A stretch of DNA of 37,178 bases, taken from contig JAKSDJ010000846.1 of NCBI GenBank assembly GCA_022360155.1, positions 1-37,178 of the forward strand, written 5' to 3'. The notes beneath the pieces were generated by a model. That model was not told where the DNA came from, made no database searches, and saw only the letters and a list, made by a program, of their open reading frames with translations. This document shows, piece by piece, positions 16,082 through 27,222 of this stretch. The translations under genes and the position numbers were made by a program. The stretch is from Chloroflexales bacterium (GTDB lineage Bacteria > Chloroflexota > Chloroflexia > Chloroflexales > Chloroflexaceae). The stretch's first letter is position 1, and the number at the start of each line of letters is the position of its first letter.

Positions 16082-16298
16082 ACATTCATTCGATGAAACA
16101 ATGTGTGATACGCTCTAACGCCGTTCGGTTCGGGCGTCAGTCTTTTCTGCGCCGGCTTGGCGGTTTGTGAGCTGTCGTACTGTATGTGGTCATTATTCTT
16201 GGGTGCAGCGTTGGTGATTGCCGCCAGTCCTCGTAATATCCCTGACAAGCTGTGAGGTAAACTCCGCAGATGATGGCCACAATCTGTTGTGATCTTTA

Positions 16299-18257
16299 AT
16301 GCCCGATCTGAGTTACACCGCAATTGTCGACCCGGCGGCGTTTGAAGAGCGACTCAAACACGTTCCGCAATCTCCTGGCGTCTATCTTTGGAAAGATGCA
16401 CAGGGGCGCTTGCTCTATGTCGGCAAAAGCAAGGTATTGCGCGACCGGATGCGGTCTTATTTCGGTGCGCCACGTGGGCTCAGTGCGAAGACTCGCCGCA
16501 TGGTCGCCCAGATCGCCGATTTCGAGATCTTTGTCACCCAGAGCGAGCTCGAAGCGTTGTTGCTTGAAATGAACCTGATCAAGCAGCACCGCCCACGCTA
16601 CAACATTCTGCTCAGGGATGATAAAACCTATCCCTATATCAAAGTCACCTTGCAGGACGAATGGCCGCGTGTCTTCACGACGCGCAAAGTCTTGGACGAT
16701 GGAGCGCGTTATTTTGGGCCGTACGCCAGCGCCGGATCGGTCTACAAAACCCTCGATCTGCTCAACCGGCTGTTCGCTTTCCGCCCGCCTTACGATTGCA
16801 AGGACGAGAAATTCAAGCGCCACCGGCGGATGGGCAAGCCGTGCCTCTATTACGACATGAAACGCTGCCTGGGGCCGTGTGTGCCCGGTCTGGTTTCGCA
16901 GGAAGACTATCGCCAGGCTATCGAGTCGGTCTGCCGCTTCCTGGAGGGCAAGAGCGATCAAATTGTCCGTGATATCCGAAAACGCATGGACCACGCCGCC
17001 GAGGAACTCAACTTCGAGCGAGCTGCCTACCTGCGCGACCAGCTACGCGCCATTGAGAAGGTGATGGAAAAGCAGCAGGTGCTGCGCACGGTAGACACCG
17101 ACCAGGATGTGATCGCTTTCGCGCGCGAAGATAGCAGTGCGGTGGTGCAAGTGCTGTTTATCCGTGGCGGCAAGCTGATCAATACCGAACCATTCACACT
17201 GCAAGGCGCTGAAGACGAAAGTGACGCCGCATTAGTCGCCTCCTTTCTGACCCAATTCTACGACACTGCGCCTAACATTCCGCCCAATCTTTTGCTAGCT
17301 GAACATGTCGAGGAGCCGATTATTATCGAGCGCTGGTTTGCCCAGAAGAGCGGGCATAAAGTGGAGTTACACGTTCCCCGGCGTGGTGAGAAACGTCAGT
17401 TGCTCGAACTAGCGACGCAGAATGCGCGCCAGAAACTTGCCGAGATGCGCTTCCAATGGCTCAACAGCGAGCAGCGTGCTGTTGCCGGCCTGAGTGAACT
17501 GCGTGATCTGCTGGAGCTTGCGGGCTTGCCCCAGCGGATCGAGTGCTACGACATTTCCAATACGCAAGGTGCCCAATCGGTTGCCAGCATGGTTGTCTTC
17601 GAACACGGCGAGCCCAAAACCAGCGCTTATCGCCGCTTCAAAATCAGAACGGTCGAAGGCGCCAACGATGTGGCTTCCATCAACGAAGTCATTCGGCGTC
17701 GCTTCAAGCGCGCTGCCGAAGCGCTCGCCACCGAGAATGATGCAGACGGCGCCAAGGGTGACAATGAGGATCAGAAGCAGCCTGGCGAAGCAGCCGAAGA
17801 AAAGATTTCCAGATGGGGCGTCTTACCTGACCTGTTGCTGATCGACGGCGGTATAGGCCAGGTCAACGCCGCACTCGCAGCCCTGCGCGAACTGGGCTTC
17901 GAGCATATCCCGGTGGCAGGCGTCGCCAAAGGTGTGGATCGCAACCGTTTTGACCTGGTGCGACCTGGTTATGACGGGCCGCTGGTGTTGGCTCGTGATA
18001 GCAAAGCACTCCATCTGGTGCAGCAGATCGATGAAGAGGCGCACCGCTTTGCCATCACATACCATCGCAAACTACGCAGCAAAGCAACCTTTGCCTCACC
18101 CCTCGAAGATGTTCCAGGCATTGGCTCGAAGCGCAAACGCGCTTTGCTCAAAGCATTTGGCTCGCTCGATGGTATCCGTAACGCAAGTATCGAAGAACTA
18201 GCCGCTGTCCCTGGGATGACCCGCAAGGCCGCGGAGGAGTTGAAGGGATTACTATGA
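16299..18257 (+). CDS. uvrC: excinuclease ABC subunit C (UvrC)
   Basis: UvrC makes both incisions around a DNA lesion after UvrA and UvrB have marked it. The 652-residue protein has all expected parts: the GIY-YIG nuclease domain (about 25-100, [19 protein letters not shown] with Tyr29 and Tyr40), a UVR helical pair that binds UvrB (about 226-262), the RNase H-like domain (about 400-560, [10 protein letters not shown] and LLLIDGG), and the C-terminal helix-hairpin-helix pair (about 595-650). An acidic, Glu/Asp-rich insert of roughly 30 residues ([13 protein letters not shown] and on) sits within the RNase H-like domain. The start lacks a clear ribosome binding site. Its stop overlaps the next gene (ATGA). 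Confidence 0.96.
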   Translation: MPDLSYTAIVDPAAFEERLKHVPQSPGVYLWKDAQGRLLYVGKSKVLRDRMRSYFGAPRGLSAKTRRMVAQIADFEIFVTQSELEALLLEMNLIKQHRPRYNILLRDDKTYPYIKVTLQDEWPRVFTTRKVLDDGARYFGPYASAGSVYKTLDLLNRLFAFRPPYDCKDEKFKRHRRMGKPCLYYDMKRCLGPCVPGLVSQEDYRQAIESVCRFLEGKSDQIVRDIRKRMDHAAEELNFERAAYLRDQLRAIEKVMEKQQVLRTVDTDQDVIAFAREDSSAVVQVLFIRGGKLINTEPFTLQGAEDESDAALVASFLTQFYDTAPNIPPNLLLAEHVEEPIIIERWFAQKSGHKVELHVPRRGEKRQLLELATQNARQKLAEMRFQWLNSEQRAVAGLSELRDLLELAGLPQRIECYDISNTQGAQSVASMVVFEHGEPKTSAYRRFKIRTVEGANDVASINEVIRRRFKRAAEALATENDADGAKGDNEDQKQPGEAAEEKISRWGVLPDLLLIDGGIGQVNAALAALRELGFEHIPVAGVAKGVDRNRFDLVRPGYDGPLVLARDSKALHLVQQIDEEAHRFAITYHRKLRSKATFASPLEDVPGIGSKRKRALLKAFGSLDGIRNASIEELAAVPGMTRKAAEELKGLL

Positions 18258-19861
18258 CGATCATTCACTCGCATATGAGCACCCGTTCCGACGAGTTCCA
18301 GACGAACGCCGCTTACCACCGTGCGCTTGCCGCCGAACTGCGTGAGCGGGTTGACCAATCCGCCCGGGGCGGCAGCGAAGAGGCACGGACGCGCCATGTG
18401 TCGCGTGGCAAGCTTCTCGTGCGTGACCGCATCGCCACCCTGCTTGACGAAGGAACCGCCTTCCTGGAACTCAGCCCTCTCGCCGCCGACAACGTGTATG
18501 CGGATGACGTTCCTGGCGCGGGCATTGTCACCGGCATTGGCCGCGTCAGTGGTCGCGAGGTGATGATTGTCGCCAACGATGCCACAGTCAAAGGCGGAAC
18601 CTATTATCCGCTGACGGTCAAGAAGCACCTGCGCGCCCAGGAGATCGCCCAGGAAAACCATCTCCCCTGTATTTATCTGGTAGACAGCGGCGGGGCTTTT
18701 CTGCCGCTCCAGGCCGAGGTGTTCCCCGACCGCGATCACTTCGGGCGGATCTTCTACAACCAGGCGCAGATGTCGGCGCGCGGCATCCCGCAAATTGCTG
18801 CCGTGATGGGGAGCTGCACTGCCGGTGGCGCTTATGTCCCGGCGATGAGCGACGAGGTTGTGATCGTCAAGGGCAACGGCACCATTTTTCTTGGCGGCCC
18901 GCCGCTGGTGAAGGCTGCTACCGGCGAGGAGGTGAGCGCCGAAGAGTTAGGCGGGGCCGATGTCCACACCCGCCTGAGCGGTGTTGCCGATCACTTCGCT
19001 GAAGATGACCGCCAAGCCCTGGCAATTGTGCGCGACATTGTCGCTAACCTTGGCGCGCGTCGTTCGCCGCCCTGGGATCTTGCGCCGCCAGAGGAGCCCT
19101 ACTATGATCCCCAAGAGCTGTACGGTGTTTTGCCCAGCGATACGCGCAAAAGCTATGATGTGCGTGAAGTGATTGCGCGTATCGTCGATGGCAGTCGGCT
19201 GTACGAATTCAAAGCTCGTTATGGTTCTACCCTGGTTTGCGGCTTTGCTCGGATTATGGGCTTTCCAGTCGGCATCCTGGCCAACAATGGTATTCTCTTC
19301 AGTGAAAGCGCGCTCAAGGGGGCTCACTTTATCGAGCTGTGCTGTGCGCGGAACATCCCGTTGATCTTTTTGCAAAACATTACGGGCTTCATGGTTGGCA
19401 AGCAGTACGAGAATGGCGGTATTGCGAAAGATGGCGCAAAGCTTGTGACTGCTGTCTCTAGCGCGAATGTGCCGAAGTTTACGATTATGATCGGCGGCTC
19501 ATTCGGCGCGGGCAACTATGGCATGTGTGGCCGCGCGTATGGGCCGCGCCTGCTCTGGATGTGGCCTAACGCTCGCATCAGCGTGATGGGCGGTCAGCAA
19601 GCTGCAAATGTATTGTTGACTGTCCGGCGCGACAACCTGCTCGTTCGCGGGCAAGATATGACCCCCGATCAACAGGAAGCCTTCAAAGCGCCGATCTTGG
19701 AAAAATATGAACAAGAAGGCAATCCTTACTATAGCACCGCGCGCCTTTGGGACGACGGCATCCTCGATCCGATCGATACCCGGATGGCGCTGGCGCTGGG
19801 TCTGGCCGCTAGCGCCAATGCCCCTGTCCATCTGACAACATTTGGCGTGTTCCGTATGTAA
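18254..19861 (+). CDS. biotin-dependent acyl-CoA carboxylase, carboxyltransferase subunit (methylcrotonyl-CoA type)
   Basis: This beta subunit transfers CO2 from carboxybiotin to an acyl-CoA. Length (535 residues) and signatures point to 3-methylcrotonyl-CoA carboxylase, which acts in leucine breakdown: [52 protein letters not shown] and [16 protein letters not shown]. Geranyl-CoA carboxylase is close in sequence and not excluded; propionyl-CoA carboxylase beta subunits match less well. The ATG overlaps the uvrC stop, and an AAGGG lies 8 bases before it; a second Met at codon 8 is possible. The biotin-bearing alpha subunit gene is not in the window. It would be a user of the cofactor made by the bio operon. 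Confidence 0.88.
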   Translation: MTIIHSHMSTRSDEFQTNAAYHRALAAELRERVDQSARGGSEEARTRHVSRGKLLVRDRIATLLDEGTAFLELSPLAADNVYADDVPGAGIVTGIGRVSGREVMIVANDATVKGGTYYPLTVKKHLRAQEIAQENHLPCIYLVDSGGAFLPLQAEVFPDRDHFGRIFYNQAQMSARGIPQIAAVMGSCTAGGAYVPAMSDEVVIVKGNGTIFLGGPPLVKAATGEEVSAEELGGADVHTRLSGVADHFAEDDRQALAIVRDIVANLGARRSPPWDLAPPEEPYYDPQELYGVLPSDTRKSYDVREVIARIVDGSRLYEFKARYGSTLVCGFARIMGFPVGILANNGILFSESALKGAHFIELCCARNIPLIFLQNITGFMVGKQYENGGIAKDGAKLVTAVSSANVPKFTIMIGGSFGAGNYGMCGRAYGPRLLWMWPNARISVMGGQQAANVLLTVRRDNLLVRGQDMTPDQQEAFKAPILEKYEQEGNPYYSTARLWDDGILDPIDTRMALALGLAASANAPVHLTTFGVFRM

Positions 19862-20070
19862 TACGGAACGAAAAAGAGCAGGTGCAGGATAGCCTTTGCT
19901 TTCCTTCCCAATATATAATCGGCTAAAGCGTAGTGTGCTGAACACGATGCCCATTCTCACGTAGCGAGACCGATGTTGTGTTCGAGGACTGAGTAGCCTG
20001 GGCTGATAAGCCGAAAAGGAATGTGCGATAGAACTTCCGCGCTGGTTCTTGCGTTTTACGCTGTACACTT

Positions 20071-21234
20071 ATGCAAAACCTCTTCTGGCTCACTCTCGTA
20101 TTGTTGATCGTGGCCGCACTGTTGCGTAGCGAGATCTCGTTTTATTTGCTCTATGTGGTGGTTGGTCTCCAGTTTGCGGCCCGGTTTTGGGTGCGCCGCA
20201 GCGCTCGGTCAGTGGCGTGGCGACGGCAAGCGCCAATCGCTGCTTTTCCGCGTGAACCAGTTACAATTCAAATCGAACTGCATAATCAAGGTCGACTGCC
20301 GCTACCTTGGTTGGCCCTCCACGAACATATCTCGCCAGCGCTGCGCTCGCCGCCCTGGCTACGCCAAGTCCTATCACTGGGCGCTGGCGAGCGCCGGCAT
20401 ATCTCGTACACGGTATACGGTCAGAGACGAGGCTATTACCAACTCGGCCCGCTCACCTTACGCACCGGCGATGTTCTAGGTCTTGACGAACACCCGCTAA
20501 ATGGCGCAACAACCGATGCTCTAACAATCTATCCGCAAGTGCTGTCACTTGGCGATTTGAACCTCCCCGCATCGCTGCCATTTGGCGTACTGCCCGCTGC
20601 CCGGAGCCTGTTTGCCGACCCGGCCCGCCCTATCGGCGTTCGCAATTATCAACCTGGCGATAGCTTTCGCCAGATTGACTGGAAAAATAGTGCTCGCCTC
20701 GGCAGTCTGCAAGTGCGTCGTTATCAGCCTGCTATTGCGCTGGAAACGCTGATCGTCCTGGCGCTCGGGCGTAACGAATATCCGAGTCGGTTCGTCTACG
20801 ATGCAATGGAGCGCGCTATCGTCACGGCGGCCTCTATCGCGGCCCACCTCGTTGCGCATCGCCAGCCAGTCGGCTTCTGCACGACCGGCAACGACCCCTT
20901 GACCCAGACCCAAGCTACGCCGTTGCCGGTTGCGACAGGTCAGACTCGCCTGATCGAAGTCTTGCGCCTGCTTGGTCGCGTGGGAGTGGCAAACCATGGC
21001 GACTTGCCGACCCTGGCTGACCAGACCAGCGCTCATCTGGGTTGGGGCAGCACGGTTGTTTTGATTACCGGTTCATGCGATGCAACACTCATTGCCGCAC
21101 TCTTGCCGCTCAAGCGGCGGGGCCTCAACCTGGCGCTGGTTGTCATCGAAGCCTTTCCCGCGAACCTAGCGCTGGCGCGACAATACGGCATCAGCGCCTT
21201 TCGGGTCAGCCGCGAGGGACGACCCGAGACGTGA
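20071..21234 (+). CDS. DUF58 domain protein
   Basis: The 387-residue product begins with two hydrophobic helices (about 3-20 and 22-42), continues with a beta-rich extracytoplasmic-looking part, and carries the DUF58 signature GVRNYQPGDSFRQIDWKNSAR followed by a vWA-like domain. DUF58 proteins normally sit next to a MoxR-type AAA ATPase and are thought to help assemble or activate other proteins. No MoxR gene is adjacent here. No good ribosome binding site precedes the ATG. The function cannot be inferred further. Confidence 0.8.
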   Translation: MQNLFWLTLVLLIVAALLRSEISFYLLYVVVGLQFAARFWVRRSARSVAWRRQAPIAAFPREPVTIQIELHNQGRLPLPWLALHEHISPALRSPPWLRQVLSLGAGERRHISYTVYGQRRGYYQLGPLTLRTGDVLGLDEHPLNGATTDALTIYPQVLSLGDLNLPASLPFGVLPAARSLFADPARPIGVRNYQPGDSFRQIDWKNSARLGSLQVRRYQPAIALETLIVLALGRNEYPSRFVYDAMERAIVTAASIAAHLVAHRQPVGFCTTGNDPLTQTQATPLPVATGQTRLIEVLRLLGRVGVANHGDLPTLADQTSAHLGWGSTVVLITGSCDATLIAALLPLKRRGLNLALVVIEAFPANLALARQYGISAFRVSREGRPET

Positions 21235-21242
21235 TATCGGGG

Positions 21243-21265
21243 ACCAGTGATGAGTGACGAGTGAT
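21243..21265 (+). repeat. short degenerate AGTGA repeat
   Basis: Just after the DUF58 stop there are three imperfect copies of AGTGATG / AGTGACG / AGTGATA in a row. This looks like simple-sequence junk of the kind often seen between genes. Confidence 0.4.
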
Positions 21266-21401
21266 AAGCAAGGATTAGGGTTTCATAGTGTGGTCGGACC
21301 ACCTGCGCTATTGCACCTCATCAACTGAAATCATGATAATGTGATGTTATAGTGTATTGGTGCAGCGTATTTAGCTATTCTCCATCATAAAGAGGTGCAT
21401 C

Positions 21402-22313
21402 GTGCTCCATATTGCTCCCGAAGTAGACACAGCTATTTCCAGCGGTAAACCAGTTGTTGCTCTGGAAAGCACGCTGATCAGCCATGGTCTGCCCTATCCG
21501 CACAACTTGGAGGTTGCGCGGATGCTCGAAGCCGAGGTGCGTGCCGCAGGCGCCATCCCGGCAACGATCGGCGTCGTTGCCGGTGTGCCGACCATCGGCA
21601 TAGATGAACGAGCCCTGGAACGCTTTGCTGGTGACAAACATGTCCTCAAGCTCTCGCGGCGCGATCTGGCTGCCGCCATCGCTCAAAAGCGCGATGGCGC
21701 GACGACGGTCGCGGCGACGATTGCTCTCGCCGCCGCGGCGGGTATTGAGTTCTTTGCTACTGGCGGTATTGGCGGGGTCCATCGCGAGGCTCAGATCAGT
21801 TGGGATATCTCGGCAGATTTAAGCGAGCTGGCCCGTACTCCGGTCCTGGTTGTCTGCGCTGGAGCGAAAGCTATTCTCGATTTGCCTGCCACGCTCGAAC
21901 AGCTCGAAACCTTGGGCGTGCCGGTGGTAGGATTAGACACCGATGATTTTCCGGCTTTCTACAGTCGCACAAGCGGGTTGCGACTGCCTATCCGCGCCGA
22001 GAATCCTGCTGAAGCGGCTCAAATGTGGCGTATCCAGCGTGCAAATGCGCACCTCTGCGCACCCGGCGGGTTGTTGCTCTGCGTGCCGCCGCCGACTGAA
22101 GTCGCCCTTTCCAACGCCACGGTGGAAGCGGCCATTACTCAAGCTCTGGGACGCGCGAAGGCAGCAGCAATCTGCGGACCGGCAGTCACGCCATTTCTCC
22201 TTGCCGCTATGGCGGAAATGACCGATGGCGAAAGCGTGCGCACCAACGTCGCGCTGCTACGCCAGAATGCCCATGTTGCCGCCCAAGTTGCACAGGCTGT
22301 CGTTGATTTGTAA
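21402..22313 (+). CDS. psuG: pseudouridine-5'-phosphate glycosidase (PsuG)
   Basis: PsuG splits pseudouridine 5'-phosphate into uracil and ribose 5-phosphate (the reaction is reversible), using a C-glycosidic bond cleavage. The 303-residue protein has the full family length and motifs: VALESTLISHGLPYP with Glu22, GVVAGVPTIGI, RRDLAAA, FFATGGIGGVHR, CAGAKAILDLPATLE with the catalytic Lys region, and GVPVVGLDTDDFPAFY. The start is GTG, preceded 4 bases away by AGAGGTG. No pseudouridine kinase gene (psuK) is adjacent, which is unusual since the two often form a pair or a fusion. It is preceded by DUF58 and followed by the sigma factor gene with its own promoter. Confidence 0.93.
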   Translation: MLHIAPEVDTAISSGKPVVALESTLISHGLPYPHNLEVARMLEAEVRAAGAIPATIGVVAGVPTIGIDERALERFAGDKHVLKLSRRDLAAAIAQKRDGATTVAATIALAAAAGIEFFATGGIGGVHREAQISWDISADLSELARTPVLVVCAGAKAILDLPATLEQLETLGVPVVGLDTDDFPAFYSRTSGLRLPIRAENPAEAAQMWRIQRANAHLCAPGGLLLCVPPPTEVALSNATVEAAITQALGRAKAAAICGPAVTPFLLAAMAEMTDGESVRTNVALLRQNAHVAAQVAQAVVDL

Positions 22314-22368
22314 TAGATAGAGAGTATAATCATACATACGATAATTTGTAGTGATTCTAAATTGACCC

Positions 22369-22397
22369 TTGACAAGTTAATTTGAATAAGATATACT
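22369..22397 (+). promoter_or_regulatory. strong sigma-factor gene promoter
   Basis: TTGACA (22369-22374) and TATACT (22392-22397) are spaced by exactly 17 bases. This is the closest match to the vegetative consensus in the window. Transcription would start near 22404, giving a leader of about 180 bases. Confidence 0.8.
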
Positions 22398-22513
22398 ATG
22401 GCTGGCGGATTCCAGGCTATCAGTCCGCTAATGCGTCGCACCCTCAAGGCACGGAATCGCGGTGAGCGCTTGACCACGACTTGTTGAGTGCATAGTTTTA
22501 TAGAATTTCGAGG

Positions 22514-22547
22514 GCGCGGCTCCTCCTAATGCAAGGAGGGGCCGCGC
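22514..22547 (+). promoter_or_regulatory. 14-bp hairpin in the sigma-factor leader
   Basis: GCGCGGCTCCTCCT (22514-22527) pairs with AGGAGGGGCCGCGC (22534-22547), 14 bp with one T-G pair and the loop AATGCA. It lies inside the transcribed leader, 37 bases before the ATG. No T-run follows, so simple termination is unlikely. The right arm contains an AGGAGG that would be masked in the folded form. Confidence 0.55.
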
Positions 22548-22584
22548 TGTGTCTCATAGAGGCTAGGGCAGGAGCACAAAACAG

Positions 22585-23628
22585 ATGCTCAAACAAACCA
22601 CAAACCGCTGGGAATTGGAAGAAGCGCGTGTGGCAACCGACGAGTCGGGGATAGAGCAACTCATTGAAGCCGAGGATATGGCAGCGGAGACCATTGATGA
22701 AGTGCGCCTCCAAGCTGAACCGACACTCGATGCAGTGCAACACTATCTGCAAGAAATCGGACGCGTCGCTCTATTGACGGCGAGCGAGGAGATTGAACTC
22801 GCCGAACGAATGGAGCGAGGTGATGCTGCACGCCAGCGCTCGGAGTCGGCAGAAGATCTTAGCCCGCAGCTACGTCGTGCGCTCGAAGCGGATGTTGTAA
22901 GTGGCAACGAAGCGCGGCGGCATCTGATCCAGGCGAATTTGCGTCTGGTTGTTAGCATTGCGAAGAAATATATCGGGCGTGGTCTTTCCTTGCTGGACCT
23001 GATCCAGGAAGGTAATATTGGTCTCATGCGTGCAGTTGAGAAGTTCGACCATCGGAAGGGCAACCGCTTCTCGACGTATGCAACCTGGTGGATTCGCCAA
23101 GCGGTGACGCGCGCGATCGCTGAACAGGGTCGTACTATTCGCTTGCCGGTGCATATGAGCGAGTCGGTCGGCCAAGTTAAGCGCATCGCCGAGCGCTTGG
23201 CGCAGTCGCTCGAGCGCCAGCCGACGGCGGAAGAGATCGCAGTTGCGCTGGGGCAACCGCTTGATCGGGTGCAGCGTGTGCTTGAGGCAGCGCGCCGGCC
23301 TGTTTCGCTCGAGACGCCGGTCGGTGACGAGGGTGAACACACGCTAGGGGATTTTTTGCAGGATGATGAACTGCCGACCCCTACCGACTTTGCGTCGCAG
23401 CAACTGCTGCGGCACGATCTGGCCCAGGCGCTAGGCCATCTCAATGAGCGTGAACGTCGGATTATCGACCTGCGCTATGGCTTGGTGGATGGGCAACGCC
23501 GTACCCTCGAAGAAGTGGGCAAGGCGCTTGGTATGACAAGGGAGCGTGCGCGCCAAATCGAGGCGGAGGCATTGCGCCGGCTGCGCCAACCGGATATTGG
23601 CCAGCACTTGCGAGATTACCTTGAGTAA
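22585..23628 (+). CDS. RNA polymerase sigma factor, RpoD/SigA family
   Basis: This is a sigma-70 factor of group 1 or 2. The 347 residues hold region 1.2 (about 47-78, [21 protein letters not shown]), region 2 (about 110-182, with the core-binding [29 protein letters not shown] and the -10-melting [13 protein letters not shown]), region 3 (185-260), and region 4 with its helix-turn-helix (about 275-347, [20 protein letters not shown]). The N-terminal inhibitory region 1.1 is not visible. With this short form I cannot separate the primary factor from a close paralogue. It has its own strong promoter and structured leader. Confidence 0.88.
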   Translation: MLKQTTNRWELEEARVATDESGIEQLIEAEDMAAETIDEVRLQAEPTLDAVQHYLQEIGRVALLTASEEIELAERMERGDAARQRSESAEDLSPQLRRALEADVVSGNEARRHLIQANLRLVVSIAKKYIGRGLSLLDLIQEGNIGLMRAVEKFDHRKGNRFSTYATWWIRQAVTRAIAEQGRTIRLPVHMSESVGQVKRIAERLAQSLERQPTAEEIAVALGQPLDRVQRVLEAARRPVSLETPVGDEGEHTLGDFLQDDELPTPTDFASQQLLRHDLAQALGHLNERERRIIDLRYGLVDGQRRTLEEVGKALGMTRERARQIEAEALRRLRQPDIGQHLRDYLE

Positions 23629-23658
23629 GTTCTGCCACACTATGTTTAAGACAAAGAG

Positions 23659-23691
23659 ACGCCCGCTCTAGCAAATTGCCGGAGCGGGCGT
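23659..23691. terminator. terminator after the sigma-factor gene
   Basis: ACGCCCGCTC (23659-23668) pairs exactly with GAGCGGGCGT (23682-23691), followed on the plus strand by TATATTTGCACTTTTT. It lies between convergent genes and may serve both. Confidence 0.8.
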
Positions 23692-23712
23692 TATATTTGC
23701 ACTTTTTGATGG

Positions 23713-24072
23713 TTAGGAGTCCAACGCGCTGTCGCGATTACTCTGACGTATTTGGTCGAAACAAGAACTACAATAGACTGGACGGTGTCCGCGTGGGATG
23801 AAGGGTACCGTGGTCTCTTGTCCGCAATTTGCACACACAACCGTATAATTCACCTTCTCACGCGGGCCATTATACTCATTCGAGCCACGCGAACTCCGCT
23901 GACGCGAATCGCCTTCACCGCCACCCCCGGCTTTGCGCGCACGCCGGCAAGATGGGCAGCGTGTTGGCTCATTGATAAATCCTTTGGAAGCGTAAAATTC
24001 TTGCTCCCCTGCAGTAAACACAAATTCAGTCCTACAGTCACGGCAGGTAATGGTTTTATCCACAAAAGCCAT
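23713..24072 (-). CDS. double zinc-ribbon protein
   Basis: The 119-residue product has two zinc-ribbon modules. The first uses Cys10, Cys13, Cys39 and Cys42 and matches the small probable zinc-ribbon family (TITCRDCRTEFVFTAGEQEFYASKGF). The second uses Cys80, Cys83, Cys101 and Cys104 (CANCGQETTVPF, RPVYCSSCF). A Gly/Ser/Arg-rich linker joins them. Such proteins may bind nucleic acid or the ribosome, but no function is established by the sequence. I start at ATG 24072 because AAGGGG stands before it and the family begins with this MAFVDKT segment; the frame remains open upstream. Confidence 0.8.
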   Translation of the reverse strand: MAFVDKTITCRDCRTEFVFTAGEQEFYASKGFINEPTRCPSCRRARKAGGGGEGDSRQRSSRGSNEYNGPREKVNYTVVCANCGQETTVPFIPRGHRPVYCSSCFDQIRQSNRDSALDS

Positions 24073-24248
24073 GTCTCGCCCCTTTATCTTTACGGTCACC
24101 ACACAAGTTGGTCCGCGTCTGGTTAGCGAGCAGCTTCGCGTGGTCCCAATACCAGCCAGGAACTGTGCAAGGTAGCTGAATCTCCCGCCTATGCCAATGC
24201 AGTACCAGTGCCTCAAATTATACTCTGTTTCGACAGCATTGGCAATAG

Positions 24249-24277
24249 ATTCTAGCCGCTTTTAAAGCGGCTAGAAT
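24249..24277. repeat. 29-base near-perfect palindrome
   Basis: ATTCTAGCCGCTTT (24249-24262) and AAAGCGGCTAGAAT (24264-24277) are exact reverse complements around one central T. It lies 20 bases beyond the pyrG stop. There is no T-tract, and the loop would have to borrow stem bases. It could be the pyrG transcript end or a protein-binding site. Confidence 0.6.
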
Positions 24278-24297
24278 GCACAGTGCTACAAGTATGT

Positions 24298-26094
<1,797 letters not shown>

Positions 26095-26124
26095 ACTACA
26101 GACGATAGGTCATAATTAAAGTTA

Positions 26125-26159
26125 GTGGGTCGGCTAACCTGACGGTTAAACCGACCCAC
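26125..26159. terminator. long hairpin upstream of pyrG
   Basis: GTGGGTCGG (26125-26133) pairs with CCGACCCAC (26151-26159), and inside it TAACC (26135-26139) pairs with GGTTA (26144-26148) around TGAC. On the minus strand an AT-rich TAACTTTAATT follows, which is only weakly terminator-like. It may end a minus-strand transcript coming from 26160 onward, or belong to the pyrG leader. Confidence 0.5.
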
Positions 26160-26479
26160 AAGTATGGCGCTTTGAATAGATATAGAGTGTCATTGTAGAC
26201 GTTATACAATATTGCAATCTGTCGAGCGAACCGGGACACTGGTTGTGTGTCACAGACGATGCAGCTTGTTGCACCTCGCTGCAGCAGGTCTCACGCAGCG
26301 ATTAAGCCGATTAGATTTTTGAGCCAAGGTTGTAGGAATGCCACAGCATTCGACTCGCTGTGTCACCGCCGAGTCCTTTGCTCGGATCAAGGTTAATATT
26401 GGTTATAATAACGGCAGAAGCGTATGGCTTTTGCATCGTTGTTCGGCTTTGTCATCATTGTGTAATCTAAAAACAACTA

Positions 26480-26503
26480 GGGGAAGGTTTAGATACCTTC
26501 CCC
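26480..26503 (-). terminator. intrinsic terminator in the gap
   Basis: GGGGAAGGT and ACCTTCCCC form a perfect 9-bp stem with a 6-base loop. On the minus strand it is followed after a few bases by TTTTT. No annotated gene ends here. Confidence 0.65.
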
Positions 26504-26877
26504 TCACCAGGCCGAACGCGCTTTGGTTGTATCCCGTCCTTGGTCGAGCTTGTGCCTTCGATGCACAGTCGAACATTTTTGATATGCTTGGCTATACTGG
26601 ATTAAGTCATTTTGCATCGTAGTACTCCGATGAGGTTTGGATATTTGAGACTTTGTGTTGTGGTATCGTACTTGTTTCTTTGAGCAAAGCGAATAGTCTC
26701 TACATGATAGGGTACAAGCCTCCTTGAATTGCATGCTCTTGAGATACAATGTACTTATTGCTTGGAAGAAACACAAACAGCGTATGCAAAAAGGGAAGCA
26801 AAGAGTTCCAAATAACAAGCTTGTCTATAGTACTACAAAATCTCCTAAAGCAAGGTGTCTAAACTAGGCATATTTAA
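26480..26877 (-). ncRNA. candidate small RNA transcription unit
   Basis: The minus strand has TGC-TATAAT (extended -10, 26892-26884) and, about 375 bases downstream, the perfect 9-bp hairpin GGGGAAGGT/ACCTTCCCC (26503-26480), which is followed by TAGTTGTTTTT. Between them is no convincing protein frame. A further inverted repeat, TCGA-N3-TGTGC-N7-GCACA-N-TCGA (26544-26572), lies near the 3' end. The unit is inferred only from its promoter and terminator. Confidence 0.25.
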
Positions 26878-27096
26878 GGGTTTATTATAGCACACTTAGT
26901 GGTCAATAGACAGATATGTTTCTGACATCTACATTATAGATTTTGCGGGTATGATAAGGTTGGCTGTTCACGAGCGGGCAATTTGTGGCTGCTCCTTACC
27001 AAAGAACGATCTTGCAATGGATATTGTATGCTGTATGAATTCATGTACGAAGTGTTTTTCATAGAATTGTGGATCATAGGATTTCCGAATCCAAAA

Positions 27097-27131
27097 GCCC
27101 CGCTCTAACAGCGCTGATGTTGGAGCGGGGC
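27097..27131 (-). terminator. terminator of the MBL-fold gene
   Basis: The arms 27097-27110 and 27118-27131 form a 14-bp GC-rich stem with one T-G pair, enclosing 7 bases. TTTT follows on the minus strand. It is about 90 bases after the stop of the MBL-fold gene. Confidence 0.8.
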
Positions 27132-27222
27132 AGCGGCTAAGTTATGCTCATAAAACGCCGATTTCATCAGTGTAGTCTATACGAAGGTAAGTCAACGGAT
27201 TCTATTTCGGCATATTCAAGGA

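Larger units (their letters stand above)
15767..16298. other. divergent intergenic region before uvrC
   Basis: This 532-base gap lies between the starts of the metallophosphoesterase gene and uvrC. It contains the nested inverted repeat at 15802-15890 and a good plus-strand promoter at 16053-16081. A minus-strand open frame over 15955-16323 overlaps the uvrC start and looks random. Confidence 0.6.
26160..27096. other. long gene-free gap
   Basis: Between the pyrG leader and the terminator of the MBL gene I find no credible protein gene. The two longest frames, 26338-26622 plus and 26504-26818 minus, lack ribosome binding sites and have random-looking sequence. The region is AT-richer than its neighbours. 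It contains a minus-strand extended -10 at 26892-26884 and a minus-strand terminator at 26503-26480, about 400 bases apart. I searched for tmRNA, RNase P, SRP, 6S and tRNA landmarks and saw none. Confidence 0.5.

Noticed and set aside
15955-16323. Minus-strand frame overlapping the uvrC start
   Set aside because: Ser/Arg-rich random text, no ribosome binding site, overlaps the start of a certain gene.
26338-26622. 94-residue plus-strand frame in the gap
   Set aside because: No ribosome binding site or recognisable domain, and it runs through a hairpin.
26504-26818. 104-residue minus-strand frame ending at the gap terminator
   Set aside because: Its end at a terminator was tempting, but the text is rich in Cys, Ser and Lys without pattern, and no ribosome binding site precedes it.
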